NCBI GenBank assembly: GCA_947184155.2
Contig: CAMXCT020001454.1
Location: forward strand, 50,001-114,000
Length of the DNA stretch: 64,000 bases
Source of the DNA: Cladocopium goreaui
Taxonomy: Eukaryota > Sar > Dinophyceae > Suessiales > Symbiodiniaceae
Direction of reading: 5' to 3'
Both the position numbers and the translations under genes were made by a program. Below, one piece after another: positions 10,076 through 21,894 of this stretch. Position 1 is the first letter of the stretch. Every line of letters begins with the position of its first letter. Under the pieces are notes generated by a model that had not been told where the DNA came from, made no database searches, and saw only the letters and a program-made list of their open reading frames with translations.

Positions 10076-10309
10076 GTGTGTGCAGGCATTTTCTCCCAAC
10101 AAAAGAACATGGCAAAAATCACCATATGGATAACTACCACTAACTTGGAATTTGATCAACAACTAACAAGTAGATGTGCCAACTCAGATGGGGCTGTTCA
10201 CCAAGAACGAGTATACGATAGTATACGAATAAGTAAATATGTTCGAATATTCTCCCAACAAAAAATGGAAATGTAGCCAGCGATCATTTCCCCACAAAAA
10301 AAAATAACA

Positions 10310-10640
10310 CTCCGAGTTGCCCTCAGCTATGGGTAGTTGCCGCCAATTTACATGGTTTGTCCAGCCTTGCTCCATGGCAACTCTGAGGTTCCGGGCCACT
10401 TCTGCGGCACGGGACTTCTGCGACAGGCCACCGCTAAGCCACACAGGCTTCGCACCGCCTATGGGATTTCCGAAATCATTCAAACGAAATTCCCTCGATG
10501 GTATGCAAATTGGGAATCTTCCAGGAATCGCAGTGAGAAAATGATCCAAACAATGGTTGGGACCTTCCAGAAACATGTCCCATCGGAGGGTAAGCACTAC
10601 AGCTCCAAAATGTCTTGCTCCATGGTTGTTTTTCCAGCTT
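10310..10640 (-). CDS. Possible host exon(s), unknown function
   Basis: The minus-strand frame (203 codons in all, 10184-10795) has a non-repetitive central segment with balanced composition, including FGAVVLTLRWDMFLEG, SREFRLNDFGNP and KPVWLSGGLSQKSRAAEV. It lies downstream of the kinase-like exons on the same strand. I cannot place splice sites with confidence, and no family is recognised. It could be a later exon of that gene, a different gene, or chance. Confidence 0.25.
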
Positions 10641-10887
10641 GCAGCAGATACCCAAAAAACAACAACGTTCTTGGTTCTATCCCAATCATGTATTGACTGC
10701 TGCATCAGACTCTTCAATTTTGTTGCTTGGAATGCGTATATCAAAATATCATATTCACAATTTCTATAGATATATTTACATACAGTACATATCATTTACT
10801 TTATTAAACATACAAATCATATATCTCCAACTACCCAGCGCTCCCAACTCGCTGGCCGCAACGCAATGGCGTTCACTCTTGTCGGGC

Positions 10888-13800
10888 CTCATGGCACACA
10901 ATCTCGGCCACCTCGGTGGTACAGAGCTGCAGCTTCAGCTTCTCATTGGGCACATCCGACCTGGAGATGGGGATTGGGAGAATGATCTGAATCAGTCTGA
11001 AACCCCGTTTAGAGTGAGAATGTTTATGATATTTTGATATGAATAATGGAGACGATCATCGGCTTTTCTTGCAGAATTTTGGTTAAAGATGGTTAAAGCA
11101 GTTCTTGGATTGTTCTATCTAATAAAGAAAGTCACTAAGTTCAAAGTTCTTGCTATACAGTCTTAGCATGAGCATTTAGGTGATGTACCTAGACTAGTTA
11201 CCATAATTTGCAGACAGATTAAATGCCAGCCGTTTACCCTCTGGTAATTTAACATAGCTATTGAAAATCACCATTTTCAATGGGAAAATCCACTATTAAT
11301 GGTCATTTTCAATAGCTACGTTAAATTACCAGAGGGTACATATCACATTGATATATTGGATCCCAATCATTTCAATGACAGAACAAGTGACAATTCCATT
11401 TCAAGCTGCTTAGAGAGCACTTTCGGGCAAGAGCCTCTTGCCCCATTTTCTGCAAGATGCTGTGTTTTATTCGGCTACTGTATGTCTTCAAAAAAAACAC
11501 TGACCGTCAATGTGTGGGGTGGAAAAATTACCAAACTTGTGATCCATTTTGATTTTGGTTCAATGAAAAATATCAATTGTTAGTTCGCATCCTAAGAGCT
11601 CGTTAACATTCCAATCATTAACAGCAAATTAATATACAGTCGGACAGTAGGTCTTACCAGTTTTATTTAACTGTGCCATTCTGAATGGATATCCCACCAA
11701 GGAAATCGCAACAATAGATTGTTTTCCCAGACTCAAAAATATTTGGTATCTCAATTGCTAGCAAATATCCCAATTTGTTGATATTAAATTTCTTCAGTAT
11801 TCCAGTCAATCTTCCAAGTCAGACCATGTCCAAATTACATAATATTCCAAATATTGTCCCCACTCATGTCCCAATTCATACTAATCGAAATATTGGTTGA
11901 CAACCCCAAGTTCTCATTGTTGTTCCATGATGTCCCATTACATTCCCATACATTCCCATTTACACCTCCGTTTTTGCTGGCGAAATCCATATTGTTAGTT
12001 GGCTTTAGATCCTACTTAAATCTATTTATATTCCCTTTATACTGTACCACCAATTGAACCACGATTCTTGTTGGTTATTCTTGATGGCCAAACAATGTTC
12101 GACCACCATTTTTTGGTTGAATCAATCCTTATTTGCGTCGCTTCATTCCTTGTTTTTGCTGCTTAGTGAAATCCTAATGTTTGATGCTGAAACCACCATT
12201 CTTGTTGAGTTAAATCATCATGTTTGCTGTTTAAAAACCAACCCCAGTCACTGGTTTGTTGGTGAAATCACCCCAGTTGCCAAGTTGCGGGCCAAGTTGC
12301 GGTTCCTGATGCAGGTCGAGCCAGTGGAGTAGCATCTCCGCCGCTGGCATCCGCTGGAGCATCACCCGCAGAGCCTGCAAAACTGACGCCCAACTGGGGT
12401 TGAAGCAACAAAACAAGGGGATTGCAGTTGAGCATAGCGCAACAAAAATTGAATGATTTATATAGCTTGAATCACTTGAATCAACAAAAATCTGAAGACT
12501 CAACCAACTCAACTAAGTCCCAGAAATTGGATGATTTAAAATTGTGCTTAATCCTCAAAATGACCACATTCAACCCAAAGTTTGAACCCAGGTCCTATAT
12601 CGGGATCCTGAAAATCAAGCCTGGGTGACCTTGTCCAAGTCCATTGATGCGGATCCAAGGTCCAAGTCTGAAAATCCGCCGACCCCGGCTACCCTAAAAC
12701 CCAGTGGTTTTGTTCACAGACATTACCAAGATGGTAATCTGAGTGGTTTACAAAAACAAATCAGAAAACTATAAAACTATGAGTGGTTAGAAAAATTCCC
12801 CTATTCAACCGTTCAAAAAGACATTCGTTATAAGAGACACACAAAAACCCAACGCGTTTCGCCGTTTCGTTTGCAGAAAACGCTGGCCTTTTTCGCCATC
12901 TTGGCATTGCCTGTCATCCCCAGATCCAGCAAAGGGTCCATGGACTCCAAAGCTGGCGGTCGACCATCGAAGCCCTGGAAAACTCTGAGGATTTTCCAGG
13001 TGAAAAGGTGGTTCAAAACGCCTGAAAAATGCGGAAATTTCGCATGAAAAACTCCCGAAGCTTTTCAAATTTCCTTAGTCAACCAATGTCAACCATCAAG
13101 GGATCACTAAAAGTCCATGGAAAAACTCAAGAAACAACGCATCTCCAAGGGCCAAAGACCAGCCTCTAAGCGGAAGCCCTCGCAGCTGGAATTGGTGATG
13201 CCATCCACCATGCTCTGCCGCAGCGCTGCCACTCGGGACTTGCCTTGCCATCCAGCCTGACGAGAGCTTGAGACCGGGAGGACCTGAAAATGGAAGAAAA
13301 AACGTATAGTTAACCATAGTTAACCATAGTTAACTATAGTTAACTATAGTTAACTATAGTTAACTATGGTTAACTATGCTTAACCAACAACTATAGAATT
13401 AAAGTATGAAAAATGGAGCTCGTCCAGAATCATCTGATCCTATGATCACTCTGCGATTGGAGATGAAGAATTGCCAGTCTCCGACAGCCGCAGTTTCCAC
13501 TCTTCCAACAGTCAAGGACAATGTCTCGCCTGAGCAGTTTTCTGTCCAATCTTGATGTCCAGAAAGCGGTGCTTAGAGGAGCCGCAGCGCAGATTTCGCA
13601 TCACTAGCAGCTCCGTCTTCTTCTCCCCAGCACTGGTCTCCTGTCAGCAACAAACTGCCAAAAACTGATGCTTGGGTGGGAGATTGTTCAGTGAGAACAT
13701 GATATCCATGGCTGATGTTTTTATTAAGCCTTCCACCATTCACCAGTTGCCTGCCTCGGTGTTGGTCAAGACACCAGCATATTCTAAGGTGTAGCTGAGC

Positions 13801-14793
13801 AAGGGCCCAAGACCTGCCATGGGCCAAGGGAAAATGTCATTGGATCCTTCATGAGATACTGATAGAGCATCGAAACAACGGACCGCTAAGTGTAGACTCG
13901 ACTTCGAGTGTGAAAAAAATTGGATGTGAGGTGGCCAAGCTGATTGCCGCACCAAACATCATCTGGCCACCAAAAAAGGACTCTGATGCAACTTCCATGT
14001 CAGAATATGAGACCTCAAGAGTTCCTGATTACCCACCTGGGATCATAAATATATGATATCCATTGATGTCCCATCATTTCCGAATCATTTCCCATCCCAC
14101 TCATTCCACTCATCCCACTGGCCCGACCTGCTACACCGGGCTGACGTTTCAGAGCCAAAGCTTCCTCATAGAAAGTCACTTCATCCTCCGCATGGCTCAA
14201 GTCCTGGCTCTCGACGTAACGAAAGGAAGTTTTCTGTGGTCAAGCTTTTTTTGTACCCACCATTTGGGGATAGTTTTTATGTACAAAAAAACCTACCATT
14301 TATGGTAATAATATGGTAATACTATGTAATACTGGGGGTGATTAGTTTATACCTTGGGAAAATGCACATTGCAACAAACTGAAAAAACTGTTCTGCCAAG
14401 CTTTTGAAACCTCAAAGCCTTCCCAGTGACAAGAAATGCCCCTGTCCATCCCTGTCCTTGCCGATAAAGTAGTCCCTAGCTCGGCCACTTCCGGGTTTCA
14501 AATGCAACTTGAAAAATGCGGCGCTGCCACCCGAGACACCCAGCCGCTCGATGGGTCCCTGACGTGGCGAAGCTGAAACCCTGCTCGTTTGGGCATCCTC
14601 CAACATCCCCCAGAAACCACGGTTTAGTAGGAAATGCCCACATATTTGGAACTATTTTGGGGTTTATATTGGGCTGGGGTTCTAGTTCTGTGGGAGCCTC
14701 GAAAAGCCCCTCGTCTACGCGACTGAGACCGGGAGTCTTGCCACGGCCAAGAACGGTGGTTTGCACCATCAGCGCCTCACCAGGGGACTCCAT
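10888..14793 (-). CDS. Multi-exon host gene, inositol polyphosphate kinase-like
   Basis: In-frame exons on the minus strand: 14793-14698 (ATG start), about 14558-14493 (end uncertain), 14203-14137, 13813-13755, 13640-13530, 13256-13164, 12974-12882, 12374-12306 and, after a missing piece, about 10960-10888. From 14203 to 12306 the phases agree exactly. Donors are GT, GC, GC, GC, GT and GA; acceptors are all AG|G. Kinase-like features in order are FFKLHLKP, EDEVTFYEEAL, LLSYTLEYAGVL, LLVMRNL, FLDIKIGQKT and EGFRLEGFDG. DIKIG followed about 40 residues later by GFRxxG matches the PxxxDxKxG and GFRxxG landmarks of inositol phosphate kinases (IPK family), except that the proline is absent. The 10960 exon has TEVAEIVCHEA. 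The C-terminal SSLL/IDF region is not found. Family assignment is by eye; the exon structure is the firmer part. Confidence 0.62.
10990..12300. other. AT-rich intron or intergenic DNA
   Basis: Between the kinase-like exons at 12306-12374 and 10888-10960. Apart from the hairpin at 11235-11338, no coding segment was found, although at least one exon should be missing here if the gene is intact, because the phases of the two flanking exons disagree. Confidence 0.5.
11235..11338. repeat. Imperfect hairpin (38-bp arms)
   Basis: Arms 11235-11272 and 11301-11338 are reverse complements with two mismatches, around a 28-base loop. It lies in intron/intergenic DNA between kinase-like exons. It could be a small foldback or MITE-type relic; no target duplication was found. 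Confidence 0.8.
13306..13387. repeat. Palindromic decamer tandem repeat
   Basis: About eight copies of a 10-bp unit containing GTTAAC flanked by TAT/ATA (TATAGTTAAC), in the intron between the exons at 13530-13640 and 13164-13256. The unit is self-complementary, so the array can fold on itself. Confidence 0.85.
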
Positions 14794-14799
14794 CGCGAA

Positions 14800-16400
14800 A
14801 GTTTACTAGCAAATGGACCTGTATGGAACCTGTAACAACCATCACGGATAGGCAGGTGGGCCACTGCTCAGCTGGAATCTACAACACATTGAAATATTAC
14901 TGTGCGGGATGAAACTGCACTTGAACTTGCTCACATCCAGGCACTCTGGGCGGAGGTGAATGAGAACCCAAGGTAACAACATACATGCCATAGGAGGTAA
15001 ACAAACAAATTCAGCTTATGTTGGCACCCACCAAACTCACCAAACTCACCAAACTCCACCTAGAAAAATCCAACTTTGGGAACCCATTTTCGACGATTTT
15101 CATCTCCACATGTTTGATCACCGGGAGCACACGCCCCGCGGCCCCGCCTGCACAAAAACATGACCTGTGACCTCTGGCTCACAGGTTGGCCCTGAGGCCT
15201 CGGCGAACATATCGGAACATCATATTGATATTGATATATATATATATGCAATATATGCAATATATGCAATATATGCAATATATGCAATATATGCAATATA
15301 TGCAATATATGCAATAATATATAGATACAATATATACAATATATGATATTATATGTAAATAATTGTAAATATAGATGTCCCTTCTGGCCTCAAAAAGGCT
15401 TCCCCCCTTGTACTTTAGGAACACTTCACTTCGTATGCGAGGCGGAAACTCATTTCAGCTGACTGAAGTTGAGATCTGCGAGATGGTCGCAGTTGATTTC
15501 ATCCAAGCTACAAGACCTTCGACATATAATTGGCTGCGTCGCGAACTATATATGGCTAAGTTTGAGACACTGACACTGGTAACTATATTTTACGCCAAAA
15601 TGGTTCGCAGTTGTGGATGTTAATCCCCTAAAAAATTGATTTCACCTGTATGGATCCATCCCGATCCATCCGCATATGTTGAGGTTCGCCTTCTTTCCCA
15701 TGCCCATTGACGAATCAAAGGTGGTGGTCCAGAAACACATGGCAGGCCGATCCTGCCCAATCCTGCGGCCATATGGTTTTGTCTGAAAATTTGACTAAAC
15801 CAATGCACTGATCATCGTATTCCCTCTTAACACCACTATCTTTGGGGTATCTGCAGTATCACCATTTTGGGGCTAATCTATATATCCTCCTCTCTACTAG
15901 AAAAATTCTCCGCGGAGCCAACTTTGTCGTAGACAAGTCGCTAGCTTCAGCTCCAGTTTAAGAACCTGGGATTTCAGGAACGGATGTTGCCATCGATTTC
16001 AATGGGACTTTTTGTAACCAAAAATGGGCATCACTATCACAAAATGTCCAATAAAGCTGAGCACCATCAGCTCAGAAAGTCAAATTATGAAATGACCTGT
16101 TTGCAGCTGCAAAATTCCCCAGCAAAAAAGACCTCGAAAAGGACTTCGTTGACACGTCCGCTAGGATCTTAATAGATTGACCTACCCAAAACCTTTTGCC
16201 AAGCTATCTGACTCAAAGTGTCGGTCAAAACCCTGCCAAGCATCAAAACCCCTTTTGGATATGGTTGCGGGTCAAAAAGTTGCCATGATTCAAATCATAT
16301 TCAAATCAAACATATTTTAAAAAACAACCAAAAACATGAAAATCAGTGACTCCCAGATGTTCCAAAAAACCAAGGTACAGGACCAGTGGCTGTGCCCACC
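14800..16400. other. Non-coding stretch with short repeats
   Basis: Holds a short ACCAAACTC tandem at about 15028-15058 and the ATATGCA microsatellite listed separately. I see no other gene or element. Confidence 0.5.
15224..15335. repeat. ATATATGCA microsatellite
   Basis: About nine copies of a 9-base ATATATGCA-type unit followed by TA-rich decay to about 15370. The open frames across it (Leu-His-Ile or Tyr-Cys-Ile repeats) are artefacts. Confidence 0.88.
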
Positions 16401-16403
16401 TCT

Positions 16404-16493
16404 GAGGTGGGCTCAGGGGCCAAGTCTCCAATTGAGATCTTGGCCGCACCACAAAAGCTGGGACGCCCTATGACGTTGCCCTCCATGACCTGC
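16404..16493 (-). CDS. Possible host exon, unknown function
   Basis: After an acceptor reading TTCAGCAG|G there is a frame VMEGNVIGRPSFCGAAKISI... ending at TCAGAG|GTGGGC, a good GT donor. The AG|G acceptor matches those of the downstream kinase-like gene. It lies 1.6 kb upstream of that gene's ATG on the same strand, and may belong to another gene or to an upstream exon. No family is recognised. Confidence 0.35.
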
Positions 16494-17082
16494 TGAAGAT
16501 GCTGAAGTTGGACCAAAACATGGAAATGCCAAGACCAGCGAAAAAAAAAAAACAGGGTCCGAAGGTCCGAAAGTGGGGTTGGTTTAATCCCCATTGACCA
16601 AAATCAGAGGTCCGACATCAGACGAAAGGCAGCGCCTGGAATTCCACCATGGTGTTGCCGGCCATTTTAAATGGCTGGCCTCGACAGGTATGGTCCCAAT
16701 GAGGATGCCTCAGTAAACCAGTCGTGGCTTTACCAAGGGTAAGCTTAGGCTACACCTTGGGTATGTGTCGTGGGTACAAATGGACCCACCAACTGGTCTC
16801 TTCACGGCCGAGACTCATATCTGCATTCCAGTCAATCCGGGTCCGTGCTATCTCCTTTCCTTAGATGCAATGTCACATCACTCCCAGGAACGGGACAAAA
16901 CGAGACCACAACCAACATAGGTGGTTTGTACCAAAGAAACGGCCTCTGGAAGCCGAAAATACCAAACTGTGAAGCAGTGAAATAACAATTTAATTATGCC
17001 ATTTCGGTTCGTCTGATGCCCTGCTACTGCATATATACATAATATGTCCAAACACCCATTATATAGATGTACAACGTAGTAT

Positions 17083-17285
17083 TTTTAAATATACACATAT
17101 ATACATATATACATATGTGTGTATGTATATATGTATATATGTGTATATGTATGTATGTATGTATGTATGCATGCATGCATGCATGCATGTATGTATGTAT
17201 GTATGTATACATATATATATATATATATATATACGTTTGTATGTATGTTTGTATGTATGTATGAATGTATGTATGTATGTATTTG
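17083..17285. repeat. GTAT/GCAT/TA microsatellite
   Basis: ATGT and ATGC tetranucleotide runs with a central TA run. Open frames on both strands are low-complexity artefacts. Confidence 0.9.
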
Positions 17286-17467
17286 TCCAACATGTTTTGG
17301 GCTGACCACTGCTGCATGAATGTGAACACCTTCACCACACCTTCACCTTCAAGCCTTGTTTTAACTGAGCGCTCAGCCGCAAGCTTTTTAACGCCAGGGA
17401 AAATGTCTCAAGCCGGTTGCGCCCTTACCCCTGTCCCTGGCCGACTCAAGCCATATGGGATGGCAGT

Positions 17468-18427
17468 CTACGGGTTGCCTCGAAGGCCCATCCAAGAGTC
17501 TGTCTTCTCCCGTGATAAAACATCAACTGGATTGAACTGGCTAGGAACTCTCTCAAACCATATTTGGCACATGGACTTTTCTTCCACTCGGAAGAGCTGA
17601 GCTAGGAGGTGGTTGTTGTTGGAATTATTAGACCAAGTTTTTAGGAAAGCCCCCCGGACAGATTCACTGTCGATAAACCCACCACTCGGTGGGATCCAAA
17701 GATTGGGCACTACAAGCAGTGCCAACATCTCTAGTTCTTGTATCAGGGTCACTTGACCATCGGAGCGTATATCAGCGATGAGCATTGGGCTGACTTCTTC
17801 GCTGAAGAAAAACAAGGCTCTACCATGGCTATCATACAACGCTCCACCGACCCCAGCGTAATCTCCCTCATCGAAGGATGCGTCCACATAAATGTGGACA
17901 TGGTCGCTGAGGGATCCCATGATTTTTCGGGGCACATGCTTCTCAAGGTGAGCTCTGATGCTCTGCAGGGCTTCAGTCGTCTCTTCGGACAAATTGACTC
18001 TCCCAGATTGAATGTGCATGGACAGGAGACGAACTTGGTGGCGGGCGAACCGCCCGAACAGCTGGCCCGCGGCAAACAAAATCCTCCCTCGGAGTTTCTC
18101 TCCTTCGCTCCGCTTCAGGCGTCCGCTGCGGACGATTTCATCCAGTTTCTCACACAGCTCAGAAACGCGCTCTTCAGTGTTGAGAACGTGAGCTGCTAGG
18201 CCAACTCCAGACTGAACAAGGCCGAACTTCACTCCAAGCACTCTGCAGACTGTGTTGTACGCTATCAGTTTATCTGCTGACAAGCGCCATCCCAAGATGC
18301 CAAACAGGGATGAAATGAGTAAGTCCGTATGCCTGCAGGTGGCAACCTCAGTGAGGGAGAAAAAGTCGTCAAAGTAGGACGACCACATAAGGCCCAACAA
18401 TTTAGTTCCAAGCTTCCACAAGGCCAA
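17468..18427 (-). pseudogene. RT end and RNase H of decayed retroelement
   Basis: A 319-codon frame. The N-terminal part carries RT motif C as SYFDDFFSL, and a thumb-like region follows (RLKRSEGEKLRGRILFAAGQLFGR). RNase H signatures are IYVDASFDEG (first Asp), IQELEMLALL (Glu), GFIDSESVRGAFLK (second Asp) and RVPSQFNPVDVLSR (final Asp). The order and spacing fit retroelement RNase H. The frame is broken from the upstream RT motifs by a small indel around 18430-18460, so the polyprotein is no longer continuous. Motifs in this piece look intact. Confidence 0.75.
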
Positions 18428-18454
18428 TGACTCTCAAAAAGGCAATGCAATGAC

Positions 18455-19300
18455 TCACGCTACTGACCCGAAGGGCAGCACCTTCTGTCCGTAGACTTCT
18501 GGGCCCCTTCGAGCAGGGGAGTAAACCACTAGGAAGGAGTCGAGCTCGTAGGCCTCATCACTAAGTGGCACCTGCTTATAAGCGTCGGCCAGGTCCCAAG
18601 CCTTTGCAGCCAGCTCGACTGTGAGGCCTGTGGGGGTGGCGGTTCTCATCACACAGGCTACCATAGCAGCAATGTGATCGACCAACGAATGACGACTTAT
18701 AATTGTCGATGGGACGGGTTTTGGATTTTTGTTTCACCCCAAAACGTCTGGTGAGCGTTGCTCCCTCAGGGAGAGAAGCAGGGCTGATGGGCCCTTCAAT
18801 GAACCCCGTATATATTTTGTTGCGGGTGGCAATGAGTCCCGACGACTTACTCATCTCAAGCATGCCGTCCCTGCACATGCCAGCCACCCTCCTGAGCTCT
18901 TCGCAAGAAATAGATGCAGGCCTAACTTTCCTGGAGAAGGAGTCGGATTCCGGTAGGGTTACAATTAGGCAAAAGCCCGTGGCCAGGTCATCGACCAAGT
19001 TGGTGTCGCCGTGACCAGCTTCTGCTAGGATTGTTCTGAGCAAGACCAGTTTCTTGTCTGCAACGATGTTTCGCCGACGTTCTGAGATGTTCCTTGAACT
19101 GTTCTGCCATGTGGATCCAGCGTTTGATCTCTTCAGTCCTTTCAAGGGCCATGGCACTGCAACCTGAACTCAAGCACTTGCGCACTACTTCTGAGATCTC
19201 ATCAGGGAACATGGAGTGAAGTCTAGTCGGGTGGCCAATAAATATGGCTTCTTTGACAAATTCTTGAGGAGTCCTATGTATACCTATGGTTGTGACTTGG
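18455..19300 (-). pseudogene. RT fingers and palm of decayed retroelement
   Basis: Two overlapping frames (19157-18576 and 18685-18455) together show an RT fingers segment (RRFGVKQKSKTRPIDNYKSS) and motif A (AWDLADAYKQVPLSD), followed by KVLPFGSVA. The change of frame near 18650 marks a frameshift. Upstream, a linker reads QEFVKEAIFIGHPTRLHSMFP. The missing continuity with the RNase H frame means this copy could not make a full polymerase. Confidence 0.68.
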
Positions 19301-19498
19301 TTATCATAAGGTGCACTCGCGTTTGATACCCTGCTGGCAGGAGTGCAGCTGACCCCAGGTTGGGGGGTACTTAGTTTTCTGGCTTGGGATGGTATGGCCA
19401 GGTGAGCTGGTTGGGTCTGAATTGCAACAAACTCGGACACCATGGGCGGAAGGCCCTTGCGTGGTTGGATGCCTGTGGAGGCTCGCATCGTCTGAAGG

Positions 19499-20077
19499 TT
19501 AGCCACTAGCCGCTTGTAAGGCAAAGACCGGTGGTGCACAGGCAATTACACCTGATTGCAGCTGCTGGGTTATTTTGACGGCAATGGCTCTGCATAATTG
19601 CCAGGGATACGCGGTCCCTTCCGCTGTTCTCCAGCTTCCGTCGGGACTCTGTCCCCACGGCTCGTGGGTATGATCATTGAGACAAAATGCTTCCAGAGCG
19701 TTAAGTTGTGGCACGTTGTGTAGTAGTTCTGTGAGCTTGCGTCTTGCGCTTCCAAAATGACAGTGATGGAAAAATACTTCATACAAAGCAAATTCCTGCT
19801 CAAGTGCTTCAAAAGGTCTGGTCTTCCACATAAATGATCGGCCCGGGTTTTCGATGGAGAAGTAGGTGTCGTGGGCGACACACCATCGTACTAGCTCACC
19901 TGTGACGGCATATAGTTTGTTGGCCGATTCAACTCGTGCTAAGAGGGATCCGGACAAACTGGGGATGCCGTCTGGATACTGGTCGGTCCTTATGATCGGA
20001 GGGCTCCATCTTCCACGACGTTGGATGAGGCGTGCACGAGAACTGGTCCCGCAGGGTGGCGCAAAATGCACATACAT
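19499..20077 (-). pseudogene. Methyltransferase-like domain upstream of RT
   Basis: A 192-codon frame. It starts with HFAPPCGTSSRAR, matching the proline-cysteine motif IV of cytosine-C5 methyltransferases, then YFSIENPGRSFMW, matching the E-N-P motif VI, then a C-terminal region rich in His and Trp (HEPWGQSPDGSWRTAE). Motif I, the SAM-binding glycine loop, is not present upstream, so the domain is truncated or its first part lies in unrecognised sequence at 20080-20340. Retention of both PPC and ENP makes this the most canonical of the four methyltransferase-like domains in the window. Enzymatic activity is not claimed. Confidence 0.62.
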
Positions 20078-20407
20078 GCATTGAGGTGAGGCTATCAGCT
20101 TCTATACAAGAGCCACATGTTCAGGATTCAGCAGGTCATATTTAATTTTGGGGCGCACAACTGAGATGGAAATTTACAATCCATGCGCACCAAATCTGTC
20201 TTACGGAGGGTCCAGAACCCCTCCATGCTTTCGATAGCAGGGCACAGCATACGTTGCTGGGAGGTTCCCATCGGGTATATGCAGTCATTGAGTTCGCATT
20301 CTGTGGGTTCTAAATCGAAGATCGTGAGTACGTCCCCCACAATCCACTCATGGTGTTATGGAGAAGTATCGAAATGCAGTAGGATAGTAAATTGGTTCGG
20401 CGGCAGA

Positions 20408-20572
20408 TCACTCATCTTGGATCAGCAGCCACACGAAGATAAACACCACAGTGAGGCCGAGTCCAACAATCACTCCAGAAAAGAAGCCCTTGAAGAAGCC
20501 CTTGAAGAATCCAGATGGGCGAACAATCGGCAGCAAGGCAATCGGCGAAGATGTAGCCACCAAGCCCCCCTC
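20408..20572 (-). CDS. Possible terminal exon with one membrane segment
   Basis: After a GTGAG|G acceptor-like site the frame reads GGLVATSSPIALLPIVRP, then SGFFKGFFKGFFSG, then a hydrophobic stretch (VIVGLGLTVVFIFVWLLI) and ends QDE-stop. A single transmembrane helix with a three-residue tail would suit a C-terminally anchored membrane protein. The frame continues upstream only through the GATA satellite, which is not coding. The protein is not recognised. Confidence 0.33.
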   Translation of the reverse strand, partial: EGGLVATSSPIALLPIVRPSGFFKGFFKGFFSGVIVGLGLTVVFIFVWLLIQDE

Positions 20573-20599
20573 ACGACATGCGCGCTGGCGCTGACGCAT

Positions 20600-21862
<1,263 letters not shown>

Positions 21863-21894
21863 ATACGTCATATATACTGTCTGTGTGTGTGTGT

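Larger units (their letters stand above)
17468..20077 (-). mobile_element. Decayed retroelement with methyltransferase-like, RT and RNase H domains
   Basis: Minus-strand order is methyltransferase-like (20077-19499), linker (19545-18988), RT (19157-18455) and RNase H (18427-17468), with frame changes between the pieces. No terminal repeats or recombinase were found, so the lineage is uncertain; sequence style is closest to DIRS-type elements. The far upstream end is bounded by the possible exon at 20408 and the GATA satellite. Confidence 0.65.

Noticed and set aside
9361..10276. Three long plus-strand frames rich in Tyr and Ile
   Set aside because: Microsatellite artefacts, as at 1.5 kb.
15060..15424. 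ORFs with Leu-His-Ile or Tyr-Cys-Ile repeats
   Set aside because: They read the ATATGCA microsatellite.
17024..17338. ORFs on both strands in the GTAT microsatellite
   Set aside because: Low-complexity Tyr/Met/Cys/Val or Ile/His/Thr repeats.
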